NCBI GenBank assembly: GCA_947626365.1
Contig: CANQRW010000012.1
Coordinates: 1 to 59,636, forward strand
DNA: 59,636 nucleotides
Direction of reading: 5' to 3'
Source: an uncultured Lachnospiraceae bacterium
GTDB taxonomy: Bacteria; Bacillota; Clostridia; Lachnospirales; Lachnospiraceae
A model generated the notes under the pieces. The model worked only from the letters and a program-made list of their open reading frames with translations, was not told the origin of the DNA and searched no databases. Both the position numbers and the translations under genes were made by a program. Shown one piece after another: positions 25,823-35,209 of the stretch; position 1 is the stretch's first letter, and every line of letters begins with the position of its first letter.

Positions 25823-27112
25823 ATGGAACGAAAAAAACTGATTCCCACATTCGGATGTAAAGAGGGCCGGGCCGTCATAATGGACGAGGGCCGGGAGTAT
25901 TACAGCGAGGATATTCTTGCGCTGAGCCGTTATTACAGCGACAACGGGGCGGATGAACTGATGATCTGCGATCTGTCGGAGACAGACAAAGATCACGATC
26001 GGACCATGGATATTATCCGTGAAGTGGTCCGCGCCATTGACATTCCGGTCATTGCAGGCGGCTGGGTGCGGCGGCTGGAGGATGTGAAAAAATATCTTTA
26101 TACCGGCGCGAAGGCCACGTTTCTGAACATGTCTCTGGACGACAACGCGGATCTTCTTAAGGAGGCTGCGAACCGGTTCGGCAGTGAGAAGATCTACGCC
26201 TATCTTCCGGGACTTACCTGGCTGAAGCGGATCGAAGAGTACGCGCAGTTAGGGGCCTCCGCAGCGATTCTTGATGTCCTTATGGATGAGAAGGACCTTT
26301 CCCGGATCCCGGAAAGTCCGATTCCCATACTGGCGGTGTGCGACCACGATATCGCCGGAACGATCACCGCCTATCTGAGGATTCCGGATGTACACGGCGT
26401 GATTCTGACCGTTCCGGAGCAGCTAGAAGGCGACTGCATGAACTGGAAGCAGGAGCTGAGAAAGCGCGGGGTTCCCATGGAAATCCTCGAAAGCGCTGTC
26501 GAATGGAAGAATTTCAAGCCGAATTCCGATGGACTGATTCCGGTGATCGTCCAGGATTATCAGACACAGGAAGTCCTGATGATGGCTTACATGAATGAAG
26601 AAGCATTCCAGCATACGCTGGACACCGGAAGAATGACCTATTTCAGCCGCAGCCGCCAGTGCTTATGGGTCAAAGGAGAGACCTCCGGCCATTACCAATA
26701 CGTAAAATCCCTGACGCTGGACTGCGATAACGATACGATCCTGGCCAAAGTGAAGCAGATTGGGGCAGCATGCCATACGGGAGCGCGAAGCTGCTTTTTC
26801 CAGCCGCTGATCGAAAAAGAATACAGGGAAGTCAACCCTCTCAAGGTGTTTGAGAAGGTATTTCAGGTGATCCTGGATCGAAAAGAGCACCCCAAAGAAG
26901 GTTCCTATACCAACTATCTGTTTGACAAAGGGCTGGACAAGATTCTGAAGAAGCTGGGAGAGGAAGCTACGGAGATTGTCATCGCCGCCAAGAATCCTAA
27001 CCCGGAAGAGATCAAATATGAGATCGCGGATTTTCTCTACCACATGATGGTTCTGATGGCAGACAGAGGGATTACCTGGGAAGATATTACGGGTGAACTG
27101 GCTAACCGGTAG
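25823..27112 (+). CDS. hisIE: Degenerate HisF-like domain fused to HisIE
   Basis: A 429-residue fusion. Residues 1 to about 205 have the HisF/HisA TIM-barrel pattern ([39 protein letters not shown]). Residues 235-327 are HisI (phosphoribosyl-AMP cyclohydrolase) with [15 protein letters not shown] and the zinc cysteine region [11 protein letters not shown]. Residues 345-429 are HisE (pyrophosphohydrolase) with KKLGEEATE and EIADFLYH. The HisIE halves look intact and supply steps 2 and 3. The barrel half has lost the HisF catalytic pair: Gly11 replaces Asp11, and no Asp stands at the second site (YAYLPGL). It is therefore probably structural or regulatory. Confidence 0.88.
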   Translation: MERKKLIPTFGCKEGRAVIMDEGREYYSEDILALSRYYSDNGADELMICDLSETDKDHDRTMDIIREVVRAIDIPVIAGGWVRRLEDVKKYLYTGAKATFLNMSLDDNADLLKEAANRFGSEKIYAYLPGLTWLKRIEEYAQLGASAAILDVLMDEKDLSRIPESPIPILAVCDHDIAGTITAYLRIPDVHGVILTVPEQLEGDCMNWKQELRKRGVPMEILESAVEWKNFKPNSDGLIPVIVQDYQTQEVLMMAYMNEEAFQHTLDTGRMTYFSRSRQCLWVKGETSGHYQYVKSLTLDCDNDTILAKVKQIGAACHTGARSCFFQPLIEKEYREVNPLKVFEKVFQVILDRKEHPKEGSYTNYLFDKGLDKILKKLGEEATEIVIAAKNPNPEEIKYEIADFLYHMMVLMADRGITWEDITGELANR

Positions 27113-27168
27113 ACGGCGGCAGCCGCTTTATAACAGCCGCTGACGAAATTATGACTTGAGGAGATTAC

Positions 27169-28407
27169 ATGATGAAATCAACTGTTACAGAAAGATTCCT
27201 TCGCTATATTGCTGTCGATACCCAGTCTTTGCCGGATCAGGCACAGATTCCAAGCACGGAAAAACAGTTCCGGCTGGCTGGCCTGCTGGCGGATGAACTG
27301 AGGGCGATGGGAGCGGAAGATGTAAGGGTAAGCGAGAACTGCTATGTCTATGGGACGGTTCCGGCGACCAGCGGGAAGAAGGTTCCGGTTCTTGGCTTTA
27401 TCGCCCATATGGATACTTCCTCCGATTATTCCGGAGAGAATGTGAAACCGCAGATTATTCGGAATTATGACGGAAATGATATCCTGATGAATCCTGAGAC
27501 AGGCCTGACCATGGAGGTAAACCGTTATCCCTGTCTTAGAAATTACATCGGAAAGGATCTGATTACGACTGACGGAACCACTCTTTTGGGGGCCGACGAT
27601 AAGGCTGGCGTGGCGGAGATCATGGCTATGGCCGAGTACCTTCTGACCCATCCGGAGATTCCTCACGGAACCATAAAGATTGGATTTACGCCGGATGAAG
27701 AGGTGGGCAGAGGCTCAGACCTGTTTGATATTAAGGGATTTGGAGCGGATGTGGCCTACACCGTAGACGGAGGACCTCTGGGTGAGATCGAGTATGAGAA
27801 TTTCAACGCGGCTTCCGCCAGAGTGACCATTCACGGCGTCAGCATCCATCCGGGTACTTCCAAGAATCGAATGAGAAATGCCATTCTCATGGGCATGGAG
27901 TTTCAGAATATGCTTCCCCCCGCGGAGAACCCCATGTACACAGAAGGATACGAGGGATTCTTCCATCTGAATCGTTTCAGCGGCAATGTGGATGCGGCCA
28001 TGCTTAACTATATCATCCGCGACCACAGCATGGAGAAGTTTCAGGAGAAAAAGGCCTATATCCGCCGTGTCGCTGACTATATGAACCGGAAGTACGGAGA
28101 GGGAACGGTAGAGCTTGTCCTGAAGGACAGCTATTATAATATGAAAGAAAAGATCAAACCCCACATGTATCTGATTGATATTGCCAGAGAGGCCATGGAA
28201 GAAGCCGGGGTTGTTCCTCTGAACATACCGATTCGCGGAGGCACAGACGGCGCCAGATTATCCTATATGGGGCTTCCGTGTCCCAATCTCTGCACCGGCG
28301 GCCACAATTTCCACGGCAAATACGAGTTTATCTGCATTCAGTCCATGGAAAAGATTGTGGAGATCCTTCTGGGGATCGTCGAAAAATTTGAGAGCCGTAA
28401 TCTGTAA
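27169..28407 (+). CDS. pepT: Peptidase T (tripeptidase)
   Basis: A 412-residue M20 zinc aminotripeptidase. It shows the PepT N-terminus [12 protein letters not shown], the metal ligand motif [11 protein letters not shown], the bridging aspartate in LLGADDKAG, the catalytic base in TPDEEVGRG and the [18 protein letters not shown] dimer segment. It removes the N-terminal residue from tripeptides in the cytoplasm. GAGGAG precedes ATGATG; either ATG could be the start. Full length. Confidence 0.95.
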   Translation: MMKSTVTERFLRYIAVDTQSLPDQAQIPSTEKQFRLAGLLADELRAMGAEDVRVSENCYVYGTVPATSGKKVPVLGFIAHMDTSSDYSGENVKPQIIRNYDGNDILMNPETGLTMEVNRYPCLRNYIGKDLITTDGTTLLGADDKAGVAEIMAMAEYLLTHPEIPHGTIKIGFTPDEEVGRGSDLFDIKGFGADVAYTVDGGPLGEIEYENFNAASARVTIHGVSIHPGTSKNRMRNAILMGMEFQNMLPPAENPMYTEGYEGFFHLNRFSGNVDAAMLNYIIRDHSMEKFQEKKAYIRRVADYMNRKYGEGTVELVLKDSYYNMKEKIKPHMYLIDIAREAMEEAGVVPLNIPIRGGTDGARLSYMGLPCPNLCTGGHNFHGKYEFICIQSMEKIVEILLGIVEKFESRNL

Positions 28408-28447
28408 CCGCAATCTGCAAATACAATCTGACCATAAAGGAATTTGT

Positions 28448-30307
28448 ATGAGAAAACTTGCTTTGAATGATGAGATACTTCTGTCTGTCCAGCAACCCGC
28501 CAGGTATATCGGCGGCGAGGTAAACATGGCAATTAAGGACCCTGCTAAAGTGGATATCCGTTTCTGTATGTGTTTCCCCGACGTATACGAGATCGGCATG
28601 TCCCACCTGGGAATCCAGATCCTCTATGATATGTTCAACCGCAGAGATGATGTGTGGTGCGAGCGGGTCTATTCCCCGTGGACGGATATGGACAGCCTGA
28701 TGAGGGAGAAGAAGATTCCGCTCTTTGCATTGGAATCCCAGGATCCGGTAAAGAAGTTTGATTTTCTGGGAATCACGCTTCAGTATGAGATGAGCTACAC
28801 CAATGTGCTGCAGATCCTGGACCTGAGCGGGATCCCGTTTCATTCCAATGAGCGCACGGAGGAGGATCCCATTGTAATCGGCGGCGGGCCCTGCGCCTAT
28901 AACCCGGAGCCTCTGGCGCCTTTCTTTGACATTTTTTATATCGGAGAGGGAGAGACGGTCTATGACCGTCTGTTTGACGTGTATAAAGAGAACCGGAAGT
29001 CCGGCGGAAACCGCAGGGAGTTTCTTGAAAAAGCGGCGGAGATTCCCGGGCTCTATGTGCCGGCATTCTATGATGTGACCTACAAGGATGACGGAACCAT
29101 CGCCGGCTTTGTGCCTAACAATTCCCATGCTCCGGCCAGAGTGACCAAGGAACTGGTACTTCATATGGATGACGCCTGGTATATTGAAAAGCCCCTTGTG
29201 CCGTTTATCAAGGTGACCCAGGACCGGGTGGTGCTGGAGATTCAGAGAGGCTGTATCCGGGGCTGCCGGTTCTGTCAGGCGGGCAATATCTACCGGCCTC
29301 TGAGGGAGCACAGCCTGGAGTATCTGAAGAAATTTGCCTATACGATGCTGAAAAACACTGGCCATGAGGAGATTTCTTTAAGCTCTCTCAGCTCCAGTGA
29401 TTATACGCATCTGGAGGAGCTTGTTACGTTTCTGATGGAAGAATTTCAGGGGAAGGGAGTCAATGTATCCCTGCCCTCCCTGCGGATCGACGCCTTCTCC
29501 CTGGACGTCATGGGCAAGGTTCAGGACGTAAAGAAAAGCAGCCTGACCTTTGCTCCGGAGGCCGGTTCCCAGAGACTGAGGGACGTGATCAACAAAGGAC
29601 TGACAGAGGAAGTTATCCTGAGCGGAGCCAGAGAGGCTTTCTTAGGCGGCTGGAGCCGCGTAAAGCTGTATTTTATGCTGGGCCTTCCCACGGAGACAGA
29701 GGAGGATATGCGGGGAATCGCTTATCTTTCCGAGAAGATAGCGGAAACCTTCTATGATATTCCCCCAGACCAGCGCCAGAGGAGGGTTCAGATCGTGGCC
29801 AGTTCCTCTTTCTTTGTGCCCAAGCCTTTCACCCCCTTCCAGTGGGCAAGGCAGTGTACCAAGGAGGAGTTTGCGGAGCGGGCCTATCTGGTGCGGGATA
29901 CCTTCCGGCAGATGAAGAATTTCAAAAGCCTGAAATACAACTGGCATGAGGCGGATCTAAGCGTTCTGGAAGGAATCCTGGCAAGAGGAGACCGGAGAGT
30001 GGCTCCCGTAATCGAGGAAGCATATCGAAACGGCGCCATGTTCGACTCCTGGGGCGAGAATTTCAACAACGACCTGTGGATGAACGCCTTTGCGGCCTGT
30101 CACGTGGACCCGGATTTCTACACGGTTCGGCAGCGTTCCCTGGACGAAATCCTTCCCTGGGATTTCATCGATGCCGGCGTATCCAAGGAATTTCTCATAC
30201 GGGAGTGGAAAGCGGCCCTTTCGGAGAAGGTGACGCCCAACTGCCGCGTGCAGTGTTCCGGCTGCGGAGCCAGGGCCTTCGGGGGAGGTGTCTGCTATGA
30301 AGATTAG
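28448..30307 (+). CDS. Radical SAM protein, B12-binding type (TIGR03960 family)
   Basis: A 619-residue radical SAM enzyme. Residues 60-190 form a cobalamin-binding-like domain (FCMCFPDVYEIGMSHLG). The cluster motif is in IQRGCIRGCRFCQAG (CxxxCxxC, near residue 270), followed by the SAM barrel (SSLSSSDYTHLEELV, MLGLPTETEEDM). The C-terminus ends in a cysteine-rich CRVQCSGCGAR. The ATG at 28448 follows AAGGA; in-frame sequence further upstream overlaps pepT and has no start signals. It overlaps the next gene by 11 bp. Members lie next to the DUF2344 protein and RNase E/G in many Clostridia; the reaction is not known. Confidence 0.9.
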   Translation: MRKLALNDEILLSVQQPARYIGGEVNMAIKDPAKVDIRFCMCFPDVYEIGMSHLGIQILYDMFNRRDDVWCERVYSPWTDMDSLMREKKIPLFALESQDPVKKFDFLGITLQYEMSYTNVLQILDLSGIPFHSNERTEEDPIVIGGGPCAYNPEPLAPFFDIFYIGEGETVYDRLFDVYKENRKSGGNRREFLEKAAEIPGLYVPAFYDVTYKDDGTIAGFVPNNSHAPARVTKELVLHMDDAWYIEKPLVPFIKVTQDRVVLEIQRGCIRGCRFCQAGNIYRPLREHSLEYLKKFAYTMLKNTGHEEISLSSLSSSDYTHLEELVTFLMEEFQGKGVNVSLPSLRIDAFSLDVMGKVQDVKKSSLTFAPEAGSQRLRDVINKGLTEEVILSGAREAFLGGWSRVKLYFMLGLPTETEEDMRGIAYLSEKIAETFYDIPPDQRQRRVQIVASSSFFVPKPFTPFQWARQCTKEEFAERAYLVRDTFRQMKNFKSLKYNWHEADLSVLEGILARGDRRVAPVIEEAYRNGAMFDSWGENFNNDLWMNAFAACHVDPDFYTVRQRSLDEILPWDFIDAGVSKEFLIREWKAALSEKVTPNCRVQCSGCGARAFGGGVCYED

Positions 30308-31073
30308 GATCAAATTCCGCAAGCAGGGGGCCATGAAATTCATCGGCCACCTGGATACCATGCGGTATTTCCAGAAGATCATGCGGCGCGCGGATGTGGA
30401 TATCCGTTACAGCGAAGGCTTCAGCCCTCACCAGATCATGTCGTTTGCAGCGCCTCTTGGCGTGGGTCTTCTGAGCAACGGAGAGTATGTGGATATCGAG
30501 GTGCTGTCCGCAGACGATTCCAGGACCATGATCCGACGGATGAACGATGTGATGGCGGAGGGCATGGAGGTTGTGTCCTTCCGGAGACTGGACGATTCAG
30601 CCAAAAGCGCCATGTCCCTGGTAGCCGCCGCGGACTATACCCTGGCCTTCCGTCCGGGAAAAGAGCCGGAAGACATGGAAGGATTTTTCCGGGAACTGGA
30701 TAAATTCTGCGGTCAGGAACATATTTTTATTGAAAAGAAGACGAAGAAGGGCTTTAGGGAAATGGATCTGAAGCCTCTGATCTATGAACTGAGGCGGGTT
30801 CCGGTTCCGGAAAGCCTGGCTGCTGCCGTAAACTGCAGGCCGGAACCGACGGAGGACAGCTGTGGAGGATGTGCCGTTTTCATGCGGGTTTCCGCCGGAA
30901 GCACAGACAACATCAAGCCGGAACTGGTGATGGAATCCTTCTATCAGGCCATGGGCTGGGAATATCCTGCCTTTGCCTTTCAGGTGGAGAGGGAAGAAGT
31001 CTATGCGGACGTTGGCGCGGAAGGCAGCCGGAAGCTGGTACCTTTAGAGGAGTTGGGAGAAGAGATTGAATAA
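30297..31073 (+). CDS. TIGR03936/DUF2344 radical SAM-associated protein
   Basis: A 258-residue protein of the DUF2344 family, which occurs next to or fused to the TIGR03960 radical SAM enzyme. Diagnostic segments are KIRIKFRKQGAMKFIGHLDTMRYFQKIMRRA (residues 2-32) and SEGFSPHQIMSFAAPLGVG. The ATG at 30297 is preceded by GGAGG at 30284-30288. Tight coupling upstream and downstream (8-bp overlap with the RNase gene) suggests a three-gene unit possibly linked to rRNA or tRNA modification; that role is inference. Confidence 0.9.
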   Translation: MKIRIKFRKQGAMKFIGHLDTMRYFQKIMRRADVDIRYSEGFSPHQIMSFAAPLGVGLLSNGEYVDIEVLSADDSRTMIRRMNDVMAEGMEVVSFRRLDDSAKSAMSLVAAADYTLAFRPGKEPEDMEGFFRELDKFCGQEHIFIEKKTKKGFREMDLKPLIYELRRVPVPESLAAAVNCRPEPTEDSCGGCAVFMRVSAGSTDNIKPELVMESFYQAMGWEYPAFAFQVEREEVYADVGAEGSRKLVPLEELGEEIE

Positions 31074-32256
31074 GCTGATCATTACCGGAATGAAGGGCAG
31101 GGTTCTCACGGCCCTGCTTGCAGGCACGCGGCCGGTCCAGCTGGACCTGGAGGACGCAGGAAACTCTATTCTGGGAAATATTTATGTGGGAAAAGTACAG
31201 AATGTGGTGAAAAATATCGGCGCTGCCTTTGTGGATATCGGAGGCGGCGTGACCGGCTATTACAGCCTGGAAGAGAACCGGCGGCACCTTTTTACCAACC
31301 GGACGGAATCTTCCGGTTCCCATGCCGTGGCTTCCGGGGACGAGATCATCGTCCAGGTGTCCCGGGACGCCGTCAAGACCAAGGCTCCGGTTCTTACCGG
31401 CAATCTGAACCTGACCGGAAGGTACTGCGTCCTTACCGCGCATAAGCCTCATATTAATTTCTCCTCCAAGATTCATGACGGAGAGTGGAAAAAGCAGACG
31501 GCAGACCTTTTGACGCCGGAGATGGAGCCGGGGTTCGGCCTGATCGTCCGCACCAACGCTTACGACTCCCCGCAGCAGCGCATTCTGGAGGAGCTGCGTG
31601 CGCTCAAAAGCCGGTATCATAAGATCCTTGAGGAAGGAAGGTTCCGCACCTGCGGCAGCCTTCTGATGAAGGCGGAGCCGCCCTATATCGCAAGGCTGCG
31701 GGATACCTATTCCAGGGATGTGGATGAGATTGTGACGGACGATCCGGCGATTTTTGACGCTGTAAAAGAATATCTTGCCAGGGAGCAGCCGGAGGATGGG
31801 GAGAAGGTCCGCTTCTATGAGGATTCCCTGGTATCTCTTGTTAAGCTGTATTCTCTCGAAAAGGCCATGGACGAAGCCCTTCAGAAAAAAGTATGGCTGA
31901 AATCCGGCGGATATCTGGTGATCGAGCAGACTGAGGCAATGACGGTCATCGACGTGAATACAGGCAAATATTCCGGCCGCAGGAACGTGGAAGATACATT
32001 GTTTAAGATCAACATGGAGGCGGCAGAGGAGATCGGCCGCCAGCTTCGCCTGCGGAATCTGTCCGGAATCATTGTCGTGGATTTTATCGATATGGAACAG
32101 GAGGATAACCGTTCGGAGCTTATGGGGTTTCTGACGGCACAGTGCGCAGGGGATCCTGTCAAAACCACGGTTGTGGACATGACGAAGCTGAATCTGGTGG
32201 AGATCACCAGAAAAAAAGTGCGGAAGCCCTTTCATGAGCAGTATTATTTTCTTTAA
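31066..32256 (+). CDS. rng: RNase E/G family endoribonuclease
   Basis: A 396-residue RNase E/G catalytic protein that cleaves single-stranded RNA. An S1 domain occupies about residues 30-115 (GNIYVGKVQNVVKNIGAAFVDIG). The metal-binding aspartates are Asp296 (VIDVNTG) and Asp339/Asp342 (VVDFIDM). The C-terminus ends at KKVRKPFHEQYYFL, without the zinc-link cysteines, so this is a short form. The start is a TTG overlapping the previous stop (TTGAATAA), with GGGAGAAGAG upstream. In standard clostridial order rplU would follow; here a surface cassette intervenes. Confidence 0.92.
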   Translation: MNKLIITGMKGRVLTALLAGTRPVQLDLEDAGNSILGNIYVGKVQNVVKNIGAAFVDIGGGVTGYYSLEENRRHLFTNRTESSGSHAVASGDEIIVQVSRDAVKTKAPVLTGNLNLTGRYCVLTAHKPHINFSSKIHDGEWKKQTADLLTPEMEPGFGLIVRTNAYDSPQQRILEELRALKSRYHKILEEGRFRTCGSLLMKAEPPYIARLRDTYSRDVDEIVTDDPAIFDAVKEYLAREQPEDGEKVRFYEDSLVSLVKLYSLEKAMDEALQKKVWLKSGGYLVIEQTEAMTVIDVNTGKYSGRRNVEDTLFKINMEAAEEIGRQLRLRNLSGIIVVDFIDMEQEDNRSELMGFLTAQCAGDPVKTTVVDMTKLNLVEITRKKVRKPFHEQYYFL

Positions 32257-32306
32257 ATTCTTTAAACTTTTCTTTAAACTTTTTTTGTATTTGTAACAGA
32301 ATATTA

Positions 32307-32335
32307 TTGACGGTCTCTTTTGATTGAGTTAAAAT
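32307..32335 (+). promoter_or_regulatory. Promoter of the surface-modification cassette
   Basis: TTGACG (32307-32312) and TAAAAT (32330-32335) with a 17-bp spacer, in an A+T-rich gap between the RNase gene and the transglutaminase gene. Confidence 0.65.
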
Positions 32336-32374
32336 AAAAAATAATTTGATAAAACACTCAGGGGTAAATGACAT

Positions 32375-33442
32375 ATGAGAAAGCGCACAGTTCTTTTGGC
32401 CTGCATTTTTTCCTGCATATTTTCCATGACAGCTTTTGCCGGACAGCTGGTTCAGGACGGCACAGAATACAAATATATGAACGATGACGGAAGCTATGCA
32501 TCCGGCTGGCAGCAGGATGGTGAAGACTGGTATTATTTTGAACCGGACACCGGCTATATGCATAAAGGATGGCTTGTGGATAACGGAAAGACCTATTGTC
32601 TCCGCTACACGGACGGCAGGATGATGGCTGACCGCAGGATGACCATAGAAGGCCATGTCTATGAGTTTGACAAAAACGGCGTCAGCACCCGGCTCAGCGA
32701 CCGCTACACAGGTTGGATGCTGGACGATACCACATGGTATTATCGTTTCGCTGACGGAAATTTCGCTGTCGGATGGCTGAATATAAAAGGCGACTGGTAT
32801 TATTTTGATGAGAACGGCTACATGGTGACCGGGCTGATTCAGGATAACGGATCGACCTATTATCTGACGGAGAGCGGAGCCATGGCTCATGATACCCAGA
32901 TGGTGGTCAATGGAGTCACTTATGATTTCGACAGCTCCGGCGCGGCCAAGTGGCCTTACAAGCCTGTGTCCGCGGTGGCGCCGGAACAGGAAGAGCTGTG
33001 GCAGACGGTAGCTTCCATGGCGGATTCGGTTCTGGCCGGTATTGTGAATGACAATATGACGAAGAGACAGAAAGCGGAGGCCATCTATGCCTGGGTCCGC
33101 GGGAGTTTCACCTACGGCGGACATACCGCCACCAAGGACTGGGTCACGGAAGCCTATAACGGATTCCGGAGACGCCACGGCGACTGCTTCGCCTTTTATG
33201 CTACTTCCCAGGCGCTGCTTATGCGCTGCGGGATTCCGTCCATTGAGATTGTCCGTGTGGATGGAGGACATTACTGGAACCTGATACAGCTTGATGACGG
33301 CAACTGGTATCATTTTGATACGACGCCGAGACGGCTGGGAGGATATTTCTGCCTGTGGACCGATGCCCAGATGGCCGCGTATTCATCCAGCCACAGCGGC
33401 TGCTTTGACTTTGACCGTTCCCTGTACCCGAGAACCCCGTGA
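32375..33442 (+). CDS. Secreted wall-binding-repeat protein with transglutaminase-like domain
   Basis: A 355-residue secreted protein: signal peptide (residues 1-22, ending TAFA), then cell-wall/choline-binding-type repeats at about 25-190 rich in GWxxDxxxWYYF units, then a transglutaminase-like domain (205-330). The triad is Cys271 (GDCFAFY), His299 (GGHYWN) and Asp315 (YHFDTTP). Bacterial proteins of this type are usually cysteine peptidases or peptide cross-linkers at the surface. It opens the cassette and is 15 bp upstream of the carrier-protein gene, so a role in anchoring or trimming the modified polymer is inferred. Confidence 0.85.
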   Translation: MRKRTVLLACIFSCIFSMTAFAGQLVQDGTEYKYMNDDGSYASGWQQDGEDWYYFEPDTGYMHKGWLVDNGKTYCLRYTDGRMMADRRMTIEGHVYEFDKNGVSTRLSDRYTGWMLDDTTWYYRFADGNFAVGWLNIKGDWYYFDENGYMVTGLIQDNGSTYYLTESGAMAHDTQMVVNGVTYDFDSSGAAKWPYKPVSAVAPEQEELWQTVASMADSVLAGIVNDNMTKRQKAEAIYAWVRGSFTYGGHTATKDWVTEAYNGFRRRHGDCFAFYATSQALLMRCGIPSIEIVRVDGGHYWNLIQLDDGNWYHFDTTPRRLGGYFCLWTDAQMAAYSSSHSGCFDFDRSLYPRTP

Positions 33443-33457
33443 TTGGAGGAGACAATT

Positions 33458-33688
33458 ATGAATGATTTGATTGAAATTCTCGAAGACATCAATCCGGATA
33501 TTGATTATAACAGCTATGACAGCCTGGTGGATGATGAGATTTTGACATCCTTTGAACTGGTTCAGCTTGTGACCCAGATCAATGACACTTTCGATATTTC
33601 GATTCCGGCGGAAGAGATCATTCCGGAGAATTTCAACTCTGCCCAGGCGATTTACGACCTGATTCAGAGGCTGGAAGAGGAAGGATGA
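33458..33688 (+). CDS. Acyl carrier protein (DltC-like)
   Basis: A 76-residue acidic four-helix carrier protein. The predicted phosphopantetheine site is Ser31 in LTSFELVQLV, where typical carriers have DSL or DSM; the residue before the Ser is Thr instead of Asp. Helix III (NFNSAQAIYDLIQRL) is normal. GGAGG precedes the ATG. Located between the wall-binding protein and an MBOAT acyltransferase, it probably carries the acyl group activated by the adenylase encoded 3.2 kb downstream. Confidence 0.85.
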   Translation: MNDLIEILEDINPDIDYNSYDSLVDDEILTSFELVQLVTQINDTFDISIPAEEIIPENFNSAQAIYDLIQRLEEEG

Positions 33689-33692
33689 TCCC

Positions 33693-35198
33693 ATGAATCT
33701 GGTCTCTTATGGTTTCCTGGGCTTTCTGGCCCTGGTTCTGGCGCTGTACTATGTAGTGCCGCGGCGTTTTCAGTGGATATTTCTTCTGGCTGCCAGCTGT
33801 GTGTTTTATCTGTCCGGCGGCCCGGTATACCTTTTGTATCCGCTGATCACCACTGTGACCACATGGTTCCTGGCAGGGAACATGGGAAGAATTTCCGCGG
33901 CGTCCAAGGCCCATATCAAAGAACAGAAGCTTGACAGAGAGCAGAAGAAGGCGTATCAGGCGGTCACCAAAAGAAAGCTGAGGCGGCGGCTGGTTTTGGG
34001 CCTGCTTTTGAATTTCGGGATTCTGGCAGTTCTCAAGTTTATGAATGAAGCCGCGGCTGTCGGATGGATCCTTCCCCTTGGAATTTCCTACTACACATTC
34101 CAGTCCATGGGATACCTGATCGATGTAAGCCGCGGAAAATACGAGCCGGAGCCAAGCCTTCCCAGATTTGCCCTGTTCGTATCCTTCTTTCCGCAGATGG
34201 TCAGCGGACCCATCAGCCGGTTTGATGTCCTTAAGAAGGAACTGTTCTCTGAACATCCCCTTGACGGACAGCAGCTGTCCTTCGGACTTCAGAGAGTTCT
34301 CTGGGGATATTTTAAGAAGCTGGTGATTGCCGACCGCCTGGGACCGGCGGTGTCCATGATCACTTCTTCCCCTGAGACCTACGGCGGAATCTATGCCATT
34401 CTGGGTATGCTGGGCTATACGCTGCAGCTGTACGCGGATTTTTCCGGATGCATGGATATTGTCCTGGGCGTATCCCAGTGTATGGGGATCCGGCTTCCGG
34501 AGAACTTTAACCGGCCCTTCGGCGCGGAAAGCCTGGCGGAGCTGTGGCGGCGCTGGCATATGACCCTGACCCAGTGGCTGAGAGAGTACATCTTTTTCCC
34601 TGTGTCCACCAGCAGATTCAGCAAATGGCTTTCCCGATTTAACAAGAAGGCTCCGGTTTACGCCGCCAATATCACCGTATGGTTTGTGACGGGAATCTGG
34701 CACGGCGTCACCTGGAGATTCGTGGCATGGGGACTTGCCAATGGCGTTGTGCTGATGATCTCACAGGAATTGACGGGATGGTACCGAAAGTTCCATAAGC
34801 GGTTCGCTTTCGCGGACAGCAGGGGATATGGGTGTTTCCGGAAACTGAGGACGGGACTGCTGTTTTCCTGGCTTCTGTCCTTCCAGTATTATTCTTTCGG
34901 CATGGTATTTGTCATGACCGGAAGCATGATCGCCGGTTCCCGGATCGGGCAGCTGTTTGACGGCAGCTTTGCGGCCCTGGGACTGACAGGCCCGGATCTG
35001 GCGGTTCTGGCTGTGGGGATCCTTCTGATGTATCTGGTAAGCCGATTGAAAGAATCAAAGGATGTGCGCCAGATTCTGGCGGAAAAGCCTTTGGCTGTCC
35101 GGTACGCCGTGATTTTCAGCCTGTTCCTTCTCGTGCTGGTCACGGGAACCTACGGACACGGCTATGATGCCGGCACATTTATTTATAACAGGTTCTAG
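33693..35198 (+). CDS. MBOAT acyltransferase (DltB/AlgI type)
   Basis: A 501-residue polytopic membrane protein of the MBOAT family (10 or more membrane segments). The catalytic histidine is probably His337 in VTGIWHGVTWRF. LPLGISYYTFQSMGYLIDV and DFSGCMDIVLGVSQCMG are AlgI/DltB signatures. It should move an acyl group from the carrier protein across or at the membrane to an extracytoplasmic acceptor. It starts 5 bp after the carrier-protein stop and ends 12 bp before the SGNH gene. Confidence 0.9.
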   Translation: MNLVSYGFLGFLALVLALYYVVPRRFQWIFLLAASCVFYLSGGPVYLLYPLITTVTTWFLAGNMGRISAASKAHIKEQKLDREQKKAYQAVTKRKLRRRLVLGLLLNFGILAVLKFMNEAAAVGWILPLGISYYTFQSMGYLIDVSRGKYEPEPSLPRFALFVSFFPQMVSGPISRFDVLKKELFSEHPLDGQQLSFGLQRVLWGYFKKLVIADRLGPAVSMITSSPETYGGIYAILGMLGYTLQLYADFSGCMDIVLGVSQCMGIRLPENFNRPFGAESLAELWRRWHMTLTQWLREYIFFPVSTSRFSKWLSRFNKKAPVYAANITVWFVTGIWHGVTWRFVAWGLANGVVLMISQELTGWYRKFHKRFAFADSRGYGCFRKLRTGLLFSWLLSFQYYSFGMVFVMTGSMIAGSRIGQLFDGSFAALGLTGPDLAVLAVGILLMYLVSRLKESKDVRQILAEKPLAVRYAVIFSLFLLVLVTGTYGHGYDAGTFIYNRF

Positions 35199-35209
35199 GA
35201 GGCGTGAAC

